From Kitasatospora sp. NBC_01266 (GTDB lineage: Bacteria; Actinomycetota; Actinomycetes; Streptomycetales; Streptomycetaceae), in the NCBI RefSeq assembly GCF_036242395.1, contig NZ_CP108458.1, positions 744,001 through 808,000 on the forward strand: a stretch of DNA of 64,000 nucleotides, given 5' to 3'. The first letter of the stretch is position 1, and each line of letters opens with the position of its first letter. The position numbers were made by a program, and so were the translations under genes. The notes beneath the pieces are model-generated. The model made no database searches, was not told the origin of the DNA, and worked only from the letters and a program-made list of their open reading frames with translations. Below are positions 7,997 through 20,282 of this stretch, piece after piece.

Positions 7997-9058
7997 TCAC
8001 GCCTGCGGGGGACGCGGCTCGCCACGGTAGGTGCCGAAGTACCAGTGGTTGCCCTCGGGGTCCCGGGCCGAGAAGTCGCGCGAGCCGTAGTCGGTGGTGT
8101 GCGGCGGGCTGACGATCTCGGCGCCCGCGGCCTTGGCCCGGTCGTGCAGCGCGTCGGGCCGGTCGGTCACCACGTAGCAGGCGAACGAGCCGGGCTGCGG
8201 CTGCCACGCGCCGCCGGGGTTGCGGCGGGCCGACCCCAGCATCAGGCCGCCGCCGAGCGGCCAGGCGAGCTGGGCGTGCTCGACGAACTCGCCCTCCTCC
8301 CCGTAGACCACGACCTCCTCGAACCCGAAGGCCGCCACCAGGAAGCGGATCAGTGCGCGGGCATCGTCGGCCCGCAGCGAGGGCCAGACCTGCGGCGCCG
8401 GGGCGCCGGGGGTGGGCGGTGCGACCCCCTCGTGCTGCTCGGCAGCGGTGGCGGCGGTGTTGGCGGTGTTGGCGGTGTTGGCGGGAGTGTTCACGGCGGC
8501 GTCCTCGGTGGCGTTCTCGGGAGTGTTCTCGGTACTGGTCCCGGTGCCGGCCCGGGTGCTGGCCCGGCTGCCGTGCCCGGCGGTGGCACCCATCGGGTCG
8601 GCGGCGGTGCGGCGATCGCCCCGGACGACGACCACCGGACACGCGGCGTGTTGGACGCAGTGCTGCCCCACCGAGCCGAGCAGCACTCCGGTGAAGCCGC
8701 CGACCCCCCGGTGCCCGACCACCAGCAGCGACACCTCCTGGTGGGCTGCGGCGCGCAGCAGGACCTGGGCCGCGGTCCCCTCCTCGGCGCGGGTCCGGAT
8801 CTCGACCGCGGGTGCCTCCCCGGCCACCTTGGCCACGGTCTCGGTCAGCACCCGGACGGCGAACGCGCCCAGCTTCGCCTCCTCCCCCGCCGACGCGCCG
8901 CCCTGCCCGCAGAACGGCGGCTCCCAGGCCATGACCGCCTCCACGACCGCGTCGGCCTGCCGGGCGTACCGCAGCGCCCAGCGCAGCGCGCGCCTGGACT
9001 GCTCGGAGCCGTCCACCCCCACGACGATCCTGGCCTTGGCCACCTGTCGTTGCGCCAT
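7997..9058 (-). CDS. Universal stress protein fused to a VOC domain
   Basis: This is a 353-residue fusion. Residues about 8-155 form a UspA domain starting 'ARIVVGVDGSEQSRRALRWAL' and carrying the ATP-binding pattern G-x2-G-x9-G-S in 'GHRGVGGFTGVLLGS'. A low-complexity linker follows, rich in Asn/Thr/Ala with a tandem NTANTANTA. Residues about 225-350 form a glyoxalase/bleomycin-type VOC domain ending 'FSARDPEGNHWYFGTYRG'. The linker is encoded by a short tandem repeat near 8455-8490. No catalytic role is assigned; an ATP-sensing half coupled to a metal/ligand-binding half is inferred. The XRE-PPOX gene lies 101 bp upstream on the same strand. Confidence 0.88.
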   Translation of the reverse strand: MAQRQVAKARIVVGVDGSEQSRRALRWALRYARQADAVVEAVMAWEPPFCGQGGASAGEEAKLGAFAVRVLTETVAKVAGEAPAVEIRTRAEEGTAAQVLLRAAAHQEVSLLVVGHRGVGGFTGVLLGSVGQHCVQHAACPVVVVRGDRRTAADPMGATAGHGSRASTRAGTGTSTENTPENATEDAAVNTPANTANTANTAATAAEQHEGVAPPTPGAPAPQVWPSLRADDARALIRFLVAAFGFEEVVVYGEEGEFVEHAQLAWPLGGGLMLGSARRNPGGAWQPQPGSFACYVVTDRPDALHDRAKAAGAEIVSPPHTTDYGSRDFSARDPEGNHWYFGTYRGEPRPPQA

Positions 9059-9159
9059 CGTCTTTTCCCTTTCAGGTTGCGGGAGCCAGGTCGCGGGAGC
9101 GCGAGCAGCGCGGTCCGTGCCGCGACACGGTCCGTGCCGCGGGTCGGCCCGGCGGCCGG

Positions 9160-10077
9160 TCAGGGCCGGATGCTGCGGCCGCTGATCCGCTCGGGGTCCA
9201 CCCGGATCCACACCTCCCGGGTGCCGCCGGCCCAGGGTTCCGGACCGGGGCCGGTACTCCGGCCGCCGATCTCATCGGAGTCGAAGAGCTGCTCCGCCGT
9301 GCCGGTCACCAGCACGCTCCAACCCGTACTCGTCGACTCGTCCAGATGGTCGACCTCGAAGGCGATCCGGCGCCCCGGCGCGCGGGACGGCGCGCTGCCG
9401 GCCGCCGTGCGGTAGAGCAGGGCACCGTCCCGGACCCGGTAGTTCACCGGCAGCACGACCGGCCCCTCCCGGGTCGCGTACGCCAGCCGGCCGACGCCGT
9501 GGTCGGAGAGCCGGGCCCAGCAGTCGGCCGGGTCGAGATCCTCCAGGTGCGGCCGGTCGCCGGGCTCGGCGCGGCCCGGCGGCCGCTCCAGGCCGCCGCC
9601 GAGCAGTTCGGCCTCGGAGGTGTCCAGCGCGCCCGCGAGCCGCAGCAGGGTGCCGGGGTCGAGCACGGCGGGGCGGGTCTCCAGGTACTCCAGGTAGCTG
9701 GCGGCCATACCGGCCCGTTCGGCGGCCTCCTCACGGCTGAGGCCGAGCTCCTCCCGGCGCAGCGCCACCCGGCGGCCCACGTCGCCCGGGTCGGTCAGCG
9801 GCGCGACCGGTGGCGGCCCGGGGCGGTGCGGCGCCGGAGCGGGCGACGGTGCGCCGCCGGGCCCGGCCCCCGGCAGTTCGGCGTCCACCCATAGGTCGAC
9901 GGTGCGCGCGTCGTGCTCGGCACCGTGCGGCACCGCGCGCCGGGCCGCCTCGATCGCGGCGCTCCTTGACATCCCCTCCCGCGTCATGAACCCGACGGCA
10001 CGCTTGGCCAGCTCGGCCAGCTCCTCGCCCATGACCTGCTCAGTACCGGCGGATCGACCGGGCGTGTTGTGCGACAT
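9160..10077 (-). CDS. XRE helix-turn-helix plus PPOX/FMN-binding split-barrel protein
   Basis: This 305-residue protein starts with a short helical region (about 15-65) and a Pro-rich spacer. A Cro/C1-type helix-turn-helix follows at about 100-155 ('VALRREELGLSREEAAERAGMAASYLEYLE'). A pyridoxamine-phosphate-oxidase-like barrel occupies about 180-300 ('LSDHGVGRLAYATREGPVVLPVNYRV'). The barrel resembles flavin- or F420-binding domains, so the protein could be a redox- or flavin-responsive regulator. ATG 10077 follows AGGAGG with a short gap. Position suggests co-transcription with the downstream USP-VOC gene. Confidence 0.87.
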   Translation of the reverse strand: MSHNTPGRSAGTEQVMGEELAELAKRAVGFMTREGMSRSAAIEAARRAVPHGAEHDARTVDLWVDAELPGAGPGGAPSPAPAPHRPGPPPVAPLTDPGDVGRRVALRREELGLSREEAAERAGMAASYLEYLETRPAVLDPGTLLRLAGALDTSEAELLGGGLERPPGRAEPGDRPHLEDLDPADCWARLSDHGVGRLAYATREGPVVLPVNYRVRDGALLYRTAAGSAPSRAPGRRIAFEVDHLDESTSTGWSVLVTGTAEQLFDSDEIGGRSTGPGPEPWAGGTREVWIRVDPERISGRSIRP

Positions 10078-10206
10078 GGTCCCTCCTGCTGCCTGGCTAC
10101 CTGTACCTGGCGCCACTGTCCGGGCGGCGGGATCACTCCCGCCCTGTCAGGATCCCTCACCGGGCGCCACCGGGCACGGGATGCCGAGCCGCTCGGCCAC
10201 CGCGGG

Positions 10207-12156
<1,950 letters not shown>

Positions 12157-12195
12157 CGCGACGACCTCCTTCCGCCACCCCTTGCTCGGCGCCGA

Positions 12196-13010
12196 CTACA
12201 CGGCACGACGGTAGAACCAGACCCCCAGCGGCGCGAAGACCGCCACGAGCCCCGCGTCCCAGGCCAGCGCCTGCCAGACCGCGGTGGTGGCCGGGCCGCC
12301 GAGGACCAGGATGCGCACCGCCTCGGCGGTCTTGGAGACGGGCTGGTGGTCGGCGAAGCCCTGCAGCCAGCCGGGCATGGTGGCGACCGGGACGAACGCG
12401 GCGGAGGCGAAGACCAGCGGCGCGAGCACCGGGAAGGCCGCCGCCTGCGCGGTCTCCGGATCGCCGACCGCCATGCCCACCGCGGCGAAGATCCACGACA
12501 TCGCGAAGCCGAAGGCCAGCACCAGCAGGATGCCGCCCAGGAACGAGAGGACACCCGCGTGGATCCGGAAGCCCAGCGCGAAGCCGACGGCGGTCATCAG
12601 CGACACCACGAAGACATTGCGGGCCAGGTCGGCGGTGGTCCGGCCGACCAACACCGCCGAGCGGGCCATCGGCAGCGAGCGGAACCGCTCCATCAGGCCG
12701 GTCTGCATGTCGGTGGCCAGGCCGATCGCGGTGTTCATGGCACCGAAGACGGCGGTCTGGACGAAGATCCCCGGGATCAGGAAGTCGACGTACGAGACCC
12801 CGTGCAGCGCGGGCTCGACCACGCCGCCGAAGACGTAGCGGAACATCAGGACGAAGACCAGCGGCTGGATGGTGGAGAAGACCAGCAGCCGCGGCACCCG
12901 GCGCAGTGCGATGAGGTTGCGCCAGGCCACCGCGAGCCCGTCGCGCACCGCCGTGCTGATCCGGCCGGCGATCCCGCCGAGGTGGCGCGGGTACGGCGGG
13001 CTGACGGCGG

Positions 13011-13014
<4 letters not shown>
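12196..13014 (-). CDS. ABC-2 type export permease (DrrB-like)
   Basis: This 272-residue integral membrane protein has six predicted helices. It carries the ABC-2 signature region around 'GFADHQPVSKTAEAVRILVLGG' near the C-terminus, typical of daunorubicin-resistance DrrB relatives. It should pair with the ATPase encoded immediately upstream. Its GTG start overlaps that gene's stop codon (GTGA, 13011-13014), so translation is coupled. It exports a hydrophobic small molecule by family analogy; the substrate is unknown. Confidence 0.92.
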
Positions 13015-14048
<1,034 letters not shown>

Positions 14049-14209
14049 GCGCTGCCCCTCACTGCCGTGACGGTGCGGACGACGTGCTCCTTCGAGGATC
14101 GCGGTCTCGTTCGCCTACTTCCTCCCATCGTGCTGCGCAAGCCGGGCTCCCGCGAGACGGGCGTCCCGGCCCGGGGGCCGCAGGCTCGGGGGTCACTACC
14201 CGCAGCGGG

Positions 14210-15028
14210 TCACTGGAGGATGTTGACCGCCCGGGCCACCACCAGGACCACGGTGAGCAGCGAGACCGCGCTCTGCAGCAGCATCAGCAGCTTGGCCCAG
14301 AGCGAGAGCGGCATGGTGTCGGTCGGGCTGAAGGCGGTGGCGTTGGTGTAGGCCACATAGAGGTAGTCCAGGAAGCCGGGCTCCCAGTCGGCGGGGGCCA
14401 GGCCCTGCTGCTGCATCTGCGGGAAGAGGAAGTCGGGGTACTCGGCGGTGCCCCGGGCGCGGGCGACCGGGCCGCCGCGGTCCCACTCCCAGTACCAGAG
14501 GGCGAAGGCGATCACATTGGTGGCCCAGACCGCGCCGCCGGTGCCGAGCAGCGCCAGCGCGCCGGTGCCACCGCCGCCGTGCACCAGGTCGCGGACCAGT
14601 TTGACCGCCGACCAGCCGTTGGTCAGGCTGATCGCCGCCACCAGCGCGAGGCTGAGCACGCGCAGCACCCGAGTGCTGCGGTCCATGCGGCGGTGCGGGT
14701 TCATCGCGACGATCGCGACCAGCAGGCCGACTTCGAGGGCGGGCATCATCCAGCGCGGGTGGATGACGAGCCGGTCGGGCAGGAAGAGCTGCAGGCCGAC
14801 CGCGATCAGGATCACCACGGTCACCGCCCAGCGCTGCTCCGCCTCGGTCTCGGTGAGCCAGACGGGCTTCGGACGGGTCGGCGGTGCCACGGCCGCGGCG
14901 CCGCCGGCCTGGCCGGGACCGGCGCCGCCGACCAGCAGTGCCTCGATCCGGTCGAGGCGGGTGTGCAGTTGTTCGGCCGGCTCGTGCGGGGTGTCGCCGG
15001 GGGAATGCTCGGTGCTCATGGCGGACAT
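14210..15028 (-). CDS. Multi-pass membrane protein, DUF1345/ion-channel-like
   Basis: This 272-residue protein has a hydrophilic N-terminal segment of about 65 residues with a coiled-coil-like 'LHTRLDRIEALL', then about six membrane helices. The C-terminal stretch 'YVAYTNATAFSPTDTMPLSLWAKLLMLLQS' resembles the pore-like region of two-TM potassium-channel relatives found in DUF1345-type proteins, but I see no TVGYG filter. Start choice is uncertain between ATG 15028 and ATG 15019; neither has a strong ribosome site. It lies 50 bp downstream of the cholesterol oxidase gene on the same strand. Confidence 0.8.
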   Translation of the reverse strand: MSAMSTEHSPGDTPHEPAEQLHTRLDRIEALLVGGAGPGQAGGAAAVAPPTRPKPVWLTETEAEQRWAVTVVILIAVGLQLFLPDRLVIHPRWMMPALEVGLLVAIVAMNPHRRMDRSTRVLRVLSLALVAAISLTNGWSAVKLVRDLVHGGGGTGALALLGTGGAVWATNVIAFALWYWEWDRGGPVARARGTAEYPDFLFPQMQQQGLAPADWEPGFLDYLYVAYTNATAFSPTDTMPLSLWAKLLMLLQSAVSLLTVVLVVARAVNILQ

Positions 15029-15078
15029 TGTGCTCGGTCCGGCGCGGGCGGCCGCCGGCAGGAGGCCCGATCGGAAGG

Positions 15079-16992
15079 TCAGCGCAGCAGCTGGTCCAGG
15101 AACGGGTTGCCGAACACCCGGGCCGGGTCGTACCGGTTGAGGGTGGCGACCGCCGTGTCCCAGCCCGGGCCGCCGCCGGCCCGGTAGCTGTCGGGGATGA
15201 CGCGGCCCAGCACGTCGGGGTCGGCCCAGGTGGCGTCGGCGGTGTAGGCCCAGCCCTTGGACCACTCGGCGCGCAGCGCCGCGCGGGTGCCGTCGAAGGT
15301 GGCGAGCAGCAGCTGTTCGAGGTCGCGGCCGAACTGGTGCAGGCCGGGGGTGCCGGGCAGGGTGAGCACGTCGAACCAGACGGCGGTGTCCCACTCGGGG
15401 TGGTCGGGGCGGGCCCGGATGGCGGAGAGCAGCGGGGGCTGGGCGCCGGGGACGCCGCAGGTGGCCGGGTCCTCCAGGCCGGTGACGCGGATCTCGACGG
15501 CACCGTTGACCGGGAACTGGCCGCGCTCCTGGTACTGCGTCAGCAGCTGCTGGTAGCCGCTGGTGACCTGGTTGACCACCCACTGGACGTCCGCTCTGCG
15601 GCACAGCACGGCGTAGCCGTTGGCGGTCATCCGCAGCGTGGTGGGCCGCACGTAGTGGAGCAGGGTGCGCGAGGGGCCCCAGAGGTCGGAGTGCAGGCCG
15701 CCGGCCAGCAGGTGGGTGACCACGTCGAGGCTGAGCAGGTCCTCCAGCAGGGTGCCGGAGAGCAGCACGTCGGTGAGATCGCCGGTCAGGCCCAGCGCGG
15801 CGATCAGGTACTGGAGTTGGCCGAAGGTGGGGGCCAGTGCCCAGGAGCCGCTGACCAGTTCGCCGACCAGGGTGGCGACCGGGGTCGGGATGTTGTCCGA
15901 GAAGGGGTAGTTGTAGGGCTGGCTGACGGCGCGGGAGCCGAACGGCTGCTCGGGCGTGACGGTCCAGGACTTGAGCCAGGGGAACTGGGTGAAGGCGAAC
16001 CAGATGGCCTCCACCCGCCCGCTCTGCTCCAGGAAGTCGGCCAGGCCCTGGCCGCCGGTCGCACCGGGCGCCGCGAACAGCCGGGTGGCGGGGATGTCGA
16101 TCCGGCTGAGGCAGCGCAGGTTCTGGTCGACGCCGGCCCGCAGCACGGCCTCGGTGACGAAGGAGCGGCCGAGGTGGACCAGGAAGGCGGCGGCGTCCGG
16201 GTCGCTGCGGTCGAAGGTGCGCAGCGCGTACCGGCCGGCGCTCTCGTCCCAGACGACGGCGGTCAGTTCGGTGACCAGGTTGCTGATCGAACCGTAGCCG
16301 TGGCCGGCCGGGGCCGCCTCGCCGGCGGCGGGGACGGCGGTGCCGTGGCCGCCGATGGCGAGCACGCCGCCGAGCGTCACGTCGCCCGGCGCGGGGCAGT
16401 GGGTGACGCCGAGGCCGCGCCCTTCCAGGTGGGTGAGCAGGGACTCCAGGTCGGCGCCAGCCTGGGCCCGCACGGCGGGCGCGTCGGTGGTGCCGGCGGG
16501 GCTGATCGCGGTCAGGTGGGTGGTGGTGTCGACCAGCAGTACGGCGGTGCTCGCCACCGTGCCGTCGGCGACGGTGAGCGGGGCCCAGGTGTGCCGGTAG
16601 CCCTGGGCGCGCAGCCGCCAGCCTTGCGCGTGCGCCCAGTTGGCGAGGGTGACCACGTCGTCGGGGGTGTGCGGGGTGCAGGTCCAGAGCTGGTCGGTGT
16701 GGATCTCGCCGGCCCAGTTCTCGTACGCCTGCCGGTAGAGCTCGATGCCGGCCGGGAAGGCGGGCGGCGCCGGTACGTCGTCGGTGATCGCGGCCCGCAG
16801 GCCGCCTGCCGGAGCGGGGCTCGTCCCGGCGGCCTCGGCGCTGTCCGGGGTGAGGACGCCACGCAGCAGCCAGGCCGCGCCGCCGAGCGCGGCGGAGCCG
16901 GCGAGCAACCGTCGACGGGTCAGGCCGGCATCGGTGGCAGCCGATTGCCGCTCTGCTGACGGGGTGTCACGGTTGAGCGGGTCGATGGCCAT
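15079..16992 (-). CDS. Type II cholesterol oxidase, Tat-secreted FAD enzyme
   Basis: This 637-residue protein has a twin-arginine leader (Arg26-28 in 'LTRRRLLAGSAALGG') and a VAO-type FAD domain ('TLGGVLAIGGHGTAVPA'). Its substrate domain is close in outline to the Brevibacterium sterolicum class II enzyme. His134 in 'GYRHTWAPLT' matches the histidine that carries covalent FAD there. 'GAVEIRVTG' near residue 500 supplies the Glu-x-Arg pair needed for oxygen access and isomerisation. It oxidises 3-beta-hydroxysteroids to 4-en-3-ones with release of H2O2. Folding with FAD before export explains Tat use. ATG 16992 follows GGGAGGG. No steroid catabolic cluster is nearby. Confidence 0.87.
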   Translation of the reverse strand: MAIDPLNRDTPSAERQSAATDAGLTRRRLLAGSAALGGAAWLLRGVLTPDSAEAAGTSPAPAGGLRAAITDDVPAPPAFPAGIELYRQAYENWAGEIHTDQLWTCTPHTPDDVVTLANWAHAQGWRLRAQGYRHTWAPLTVADGTVASTAVLLVDTTTHLTAISPAGTTDAPAVRAQAGADLESLLTHLEGRGLGVTHCPAPGDVTLGGVLAIGGHGTAVPAAGEAAPAGHGYGSISNLVTELTAVVWDESAGRYALRTFDRSDPDAAAFLVHLGRSFVTEAVLRAGVDQNLRCLSRIDIPATRLFAAPGATGGQGLADFLEQSGRVEAIWFAFTQFPWLKSWTVTPEQPFGSRAVSQPYNYPFSDNIPTPVATLVGELVSGSWALAPTFGQLQYLIAALGLTGDLTDVLLSGTLLEDLLSLDVVTHLLAGGLHSDLWGPSRTLLHYVRPTTLRMTANGYAVLCRRADVQWVVNQVTSGYQQLLTQYQERGQFPVNGAVEIRVTGLEDPATCGVPGAQPPLLSAIRARPDHPEWDTAVWFDVLTLPGTPGLHQFGRDLEQLLLATFDGTRAALRAEWSKGWAYTADATWADPDVLGRVIPDSYRAGGGPGWDTAVATLNRYDPARVFGNPFLDQLLR

Positions 16993-17085
16993 GGGGCCCT
17001 CCCTGGCGGTCCGGTCGGTCCAGTCGGTCTTGCGAGCAGGGCCGACCTTAGGAGAAGCGGATCGCGGGCGTCCGGCAGTTGATGA

Positions 17086-18000
17086 TCAACCATCAGTTCG
17101 AGTGAACCCATCGACGAGCGGGAACTTTTCACCGCAGGGCCGCTCGGTTCGGGGCGGCTGAGTGCAGCTCCGTTCGGCGAGACCGGCGTTGGCCGCGATC
17201 CGGGACGCCAGCTCCGGCCAGAGCGCACGCGGCATCTCGTGCCCCACCCCGGGGACCAGCCACAGCTCGGCGCCCGGCACGGCGGCGGCGGTGGCCCGCC
17301 CGCCGCTCGGGTCGACCAGCACGTCGGCCTCGCCGTGCACCACCAGCGTCGGCACGGCGACCCGGCGCAGACCCTCGGTGCGGTCCGGCGAGTTGCGCAC
17401 CGCGAACAGCTGGCGCAGCGAGCCGTCCGGGCGGTAGGCGCGGTCGTAGCTCTCGCCGAGCCGGGCGAGCAGTTCGTCCAGGTCCACCGGATGGTCCGGC
17501 GAGCCGACCAGCCGGTGGAAGTGCACACCGTTCTCGATCACCTGGGCGCGGGTCGCGGCGGGCCGGGCCACCAGGGCGGCGGCCACGTCGGGACGGGACT
17601 CGCCGCTCACGCCGTCGCCGGGCCGGGCCAGCAGGGAGCAGAGGCTGAGCACTCGTTCCGGGTGGTCGATGGCCAGCTGCTGGACGATCATCCCGCCCAT
17701 CGAGATGCCGGCCAGGTGCGCCGCCGGCACCTCGAGCGCGTCCAGCAGGGCCACCGCGTCATCGGCGAGGTCGGCGATCCGGTAGGCGGTGGCCCGGGGC
17801 AGCAGGGCGGTGGTCAGACCGCTGTCACGGTTGTCGAAGCGGATCACCCGGTAGCCGGCGGCGACCAGCAGCTCGCAGAACTCCGGCCGCCAGCTGGTGA
17901 GTTGTGAGCCGAGTCCGGCGACCAGCAGGATCACCGGCTGCTCCGGCGCGCCCGACTCCTGGTACTCGACCATCAAGCCGCCCGCGCGTATCCGTGCCAT
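17086..18000 (-). CDS. Alpha/beta-hydrolase fold protein
   Basis: This 304-residue soluble hydrolase has oxyanion region 'LLVAGLGSQLTSW', nucleophile elbow 'GISMGG' (Ser100), acid in 'VVHGEADVLVDP' and catalytic His in 'VPGVGHEMP', in the correct order. The family covers 3-oxoadipate enol-lactonases, haloperoxidase-like enzymes and esterases; this looks like the common actinobacterial esterase/lactonase type. ATG 18000 follows GGAGGT at 7 nt. The last 35 residues are unstructured and not conserved in the fold. It is transcribed alone. Confidence 0.9.
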   Translation of the reverse strand: MARIRAGGLMVEYQESGAPEQPVILLVAGLGSQLTSWRPEFCELLVAAGYRVIRFDNRDSGLTTALLPRATAYRIADLADDAVALLDALEVPAAHLAGISMGGMIVQQLAIDHPERVLSLCSLLARPGDGVSGESRPDVAAALVARPAATRAQVIENGVHFHRLVGSPDHPVDLDELLARLGESYDRAYRPDGSLRQLFAVRNSPDRTEGLRRVAVPTLVVHGEADVLVDPSGGRATAAAVPGAELWLVPGVGHEMPRALWPELASRIAANAGLAERSCTQPPRTERPCGEKFPLVDGFTRTDG

Positions 18001-18140
18001 CCGCGACCTCCGCTGCCCGTCCGCCGACCCTGTCCCCCGATGCCGGCGCATCGGGGCCTCACGCTAGGGGGAAGCTCCCTTCCGGAACAACAGGTCGGCG
18101 CGGCGGGATCAACCCGGCCGGGCGCCGCGGCCCGGGCGCG

Positions 18141-19325
18141 TCAGCCCACCGCCTCCGGCGTCAACCCGGGTGCCGTGGGCAGCGCGATCTCGAAGCAGCA
18201 GCCGCCGCTCACGTTGCGCACCGAGGCCCGGCCCGCGTGTGCCTCCACGATGCCGCGCACGATCGCGAGGCCGAGCCCGGCCCCGGTGTCCCCGTGGTGC
18301 TGGACCGCCCCGCCGCCCGCCGCCGCGCCGCGCACCGGACGCGGGGTGCGGGCGCTGCCGCCGCGCCAGCCGGTCTCGAAGACCCGGGCCAGGTCCGCCT
18401 CCGGTATCCCGCCGCAGCCGTCGGTGACCGAGAGCACCACCTCGCCCGCCTGCTGCCGGGCGGCCACCGCCACCACGCCGTCGGCGGGCGTCGAGCGGAT
18501 CGCGTTGACCAGCAGGTTGCCGAGCACCCGGGTGATCTCCCGGCCGTCCACCCGCACCGGGGCGGGCGCGATCCCGTCCCCGCGCAGCCGCACACCGCGC
18601 TCGCGGGCCAGCGGATCGGCTGCCGCTATCGCGTCGCCGACCAGGTCGTAGACGGAGACCCTGGCCAGCGTGAGGCTGAGCGCGCCGGCCTGGATCCGGG
18701 AGAGTTCGAAGAGGTCGTCCACCATGCCGGTCAGCCGGTCCACCTCGGTGCCGATCAGCGCGTGGTAGCGCGCCGGGTCCTCGGCGACGCCGTCCTCCAG
18801 CGCCTCGGCCATCGCGCGCAGGCCCGCCAGCGGGGTGCGCAGATCGTGCGAGATCCAGGCGATCAACTCGCGCCGGGAGGACTCCAGGGCCTGCTCGCGC
18901 TCCCGCGACCGGGCCAACCGCGCGCTGGTGGCGGCCAGTTCCGCGCTCAGCTCGGCCAGTTCCGCGCCCAGCGGGCGGCTCGGCGCGGTGAATCCGTCCG
19001 CGCTGCCGACGGTGCGCGCGGCCAGCGTCAGGGCCCGGCTGCCGGCCACCACCTGCCGGCCGAGCACGGCGGCGGTGGCCAGCGAGACCAGCGCGGCCAT
19101 GCAGGTCACGGTGATCATCACGCCGAGGTCGTGGTGGGAGAGGAACATCGCCTGGGCGACCGCGACGGTGCCCACCGTCATCGCGAGCACGGTGACCACG
19201 GCGACCGCGAAGAGCGAGAGCGCCACCGAGCGCCGGCGCAGCAGCCGCACGGCCGGCCAGCCGAACAGCCCCACCACGGCCGCACCCAGCGCGGCGAGCA
19301 GCGTGATCAGCAGCAGGTCCTTCAC
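18141..19325 (-). CDS. Sensor histidine kinase
   Basis: This 394-residue membrane kinase has two N-terminal helices (about 5-25 and 40-60) and a third around 70-92, then a HAMP-like linker. H-box 'WISHDLRTPLAGLRAM' is followed by N-box 'ITRVLGNLLVNAIRS' and ATP-lid boxes 'VTDGCGGIPEADLARVFE' and 'GAGLGLAIVRGIVEAH'. The periplasmic loop is very short, suggesting it senses a membrane-embedded or cytoplasmic cue. The GTG start overlaps the stop of the response regulator gene (GTGA), giving coupled translation. Confidence 0.93.
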   Translation of the reverse strand: MKDLLLITLLAALGAAVVGLFGWPAVRLLRRRSVALSLFAVAVVTVLAMTVGTVAVAQAMFLSHHDLGVMITVTCMAALVSLATAAVLGRQVVAGSRALTLAARTVGSADGFTAPSRPLGAELAELSAELAATSARLARSREREQALESSRRELIAWISHDLRTPLAGLRAMAEALEDGVAEDPARYHALIGTEVDRLTGMVDDLFELSRIQAGALSLTLARVSVYDLVGDAIAAADPLARERGVRLRGDGIAPAPVRVDGREITRVLGNLLVNAIRSTPADGVVAVAARQQAGEVVLSVTDGCGGIPEADLARVFETGWRGGSARTPRPVRGAAAGGGAVQHHGDTGAGLGLAIVRGIVEAHAGRASVRNVSGGCCFEIALPTAPGLTPEAVG

Positions 19326-20068
19326 GCCGCCCCGCCGTTCGCCGTCACCGCCGCGGAGGCGGCCGCCACCGGGTCGAACCGGTAGCCGACGCCCCAGACC
19401 GTGCTGACCAGCTTCGGTGCCGCCGGGTCGTCCTCGACCTTCTCCCGCAGCCGCCGCACGTGCACCGTGACGGTGGACAGGTCGCCGAAGTCCCAGCCCC
19501 ACACCTGGCGCATCAGCTCCTCCCGCCCGAACGCCTGCCCCGGGTGCTGGGCGAAGAACATCAGCAGGTCGAACTCGCGCTGGGTCAAGGTGAGTTCACG
19601 CTCACCCCGGAATGCCCGGCGGGCCTGCCGGTCCAGCCGCAGATCGCCCACCAGAACCAGCCCGGAGCCGGCCCCCGGCACCGGGGCGGTGTGCCGGCGC
19701 AGCACCGCCTGGATCCGCAGCACCAGCTCGCGCGGGCTGAACGGCTTGGTGACGTAGTCGTCCGCCCCCAGCTCCAGCCCCAGGATCCGCTCGGCCTCCT
19801 CGCCCTTCGCGGTCAGCATTACCACCGCGGGTCCGCCGCCGCCCGCCCGCAGCCGGCGGCAGACCTCCAGGCCGTCCAGCTCCGGCAGCATCAGGTCGAG
19901 CACCACCAGATCGGGCCGCCCCCGCGCGGCCCGCTCCAGCGCGGCCCGGCCGTCGGCGGCCCGGTCGACCAGGTAGCCGGCCCGCAGCAGGTAGCCGGCG
20001 ACCACCTCGGCGACGGTCGGGTCGTCGTCGACCACCAGGATCCGGGCGGGCGGGGAAGTGTCTGTCAC
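19322..20068 (-). CDS. OmpR/PhoB-family response regulator
   Basis: This 248-residue regulator has a receiver domain with acidic pair 'VDDDP', phospho-acceptor Asp in 'LVVLDLMLPELDG' and Lys in 'VTKPFSPREL'. A winged-helix output domain ends 'LREKVEDDPAAPKLVSTVWGVGYRF'. It pairs with the overlapping kinase gene. It starts at GTG 20068 after a weak GAAGG. Targets are unknown. Confidence 0.94.
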   Translation of the reverse strand: MTDTSPPARILVVDDDPTVAEVVAGYLLRAGYLVDRAADGRAALERAARGRPDLVVLDLMLPELDGLEVCRRLRAGGGGPAVVMLTAKGEEAERILGLELGADDYVTKPFSPRELVLRIQAVLRRHTAPVPGAGSGLVLVGDLRLDRQARRAFRGERELTLTQREFDLLMFFAQHPGQAFGREELMRQVWGWDFGDLSTVTVHVRRLREKVEDDPAAPKLVSTVWGVGYRFDPVAAASAAVTANGGAA

Positions 20069-20282
20069 GCCTTCGAGGATAGGGACCCGGACCGGTCGGC
20101 TCGGCCCGGGTGCGGGCGCCGTAGCACTTCCGTAAGGCGGCCCGGCACCGCTTCACCCGCTGCTCCGGCCCGGCGCGCGGGGCGGTGCGGGATGCGTCAC
20201 GGTGGAGAAAAGGACGGCCGCACCCGTGCCGGTGCGCGCCGATCCCCCCGCCACGCCCCCACCGCAGCCCACGGAGGCCACC

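Noticed and set aside
15079..16992. L-gulonolactone or sugar oxidase identity for the FAD enzyme
   Set aside because: Length (637), Tat leader, covalent-FAD His context and the EIR motif fit class II cholesterol oxidase better.
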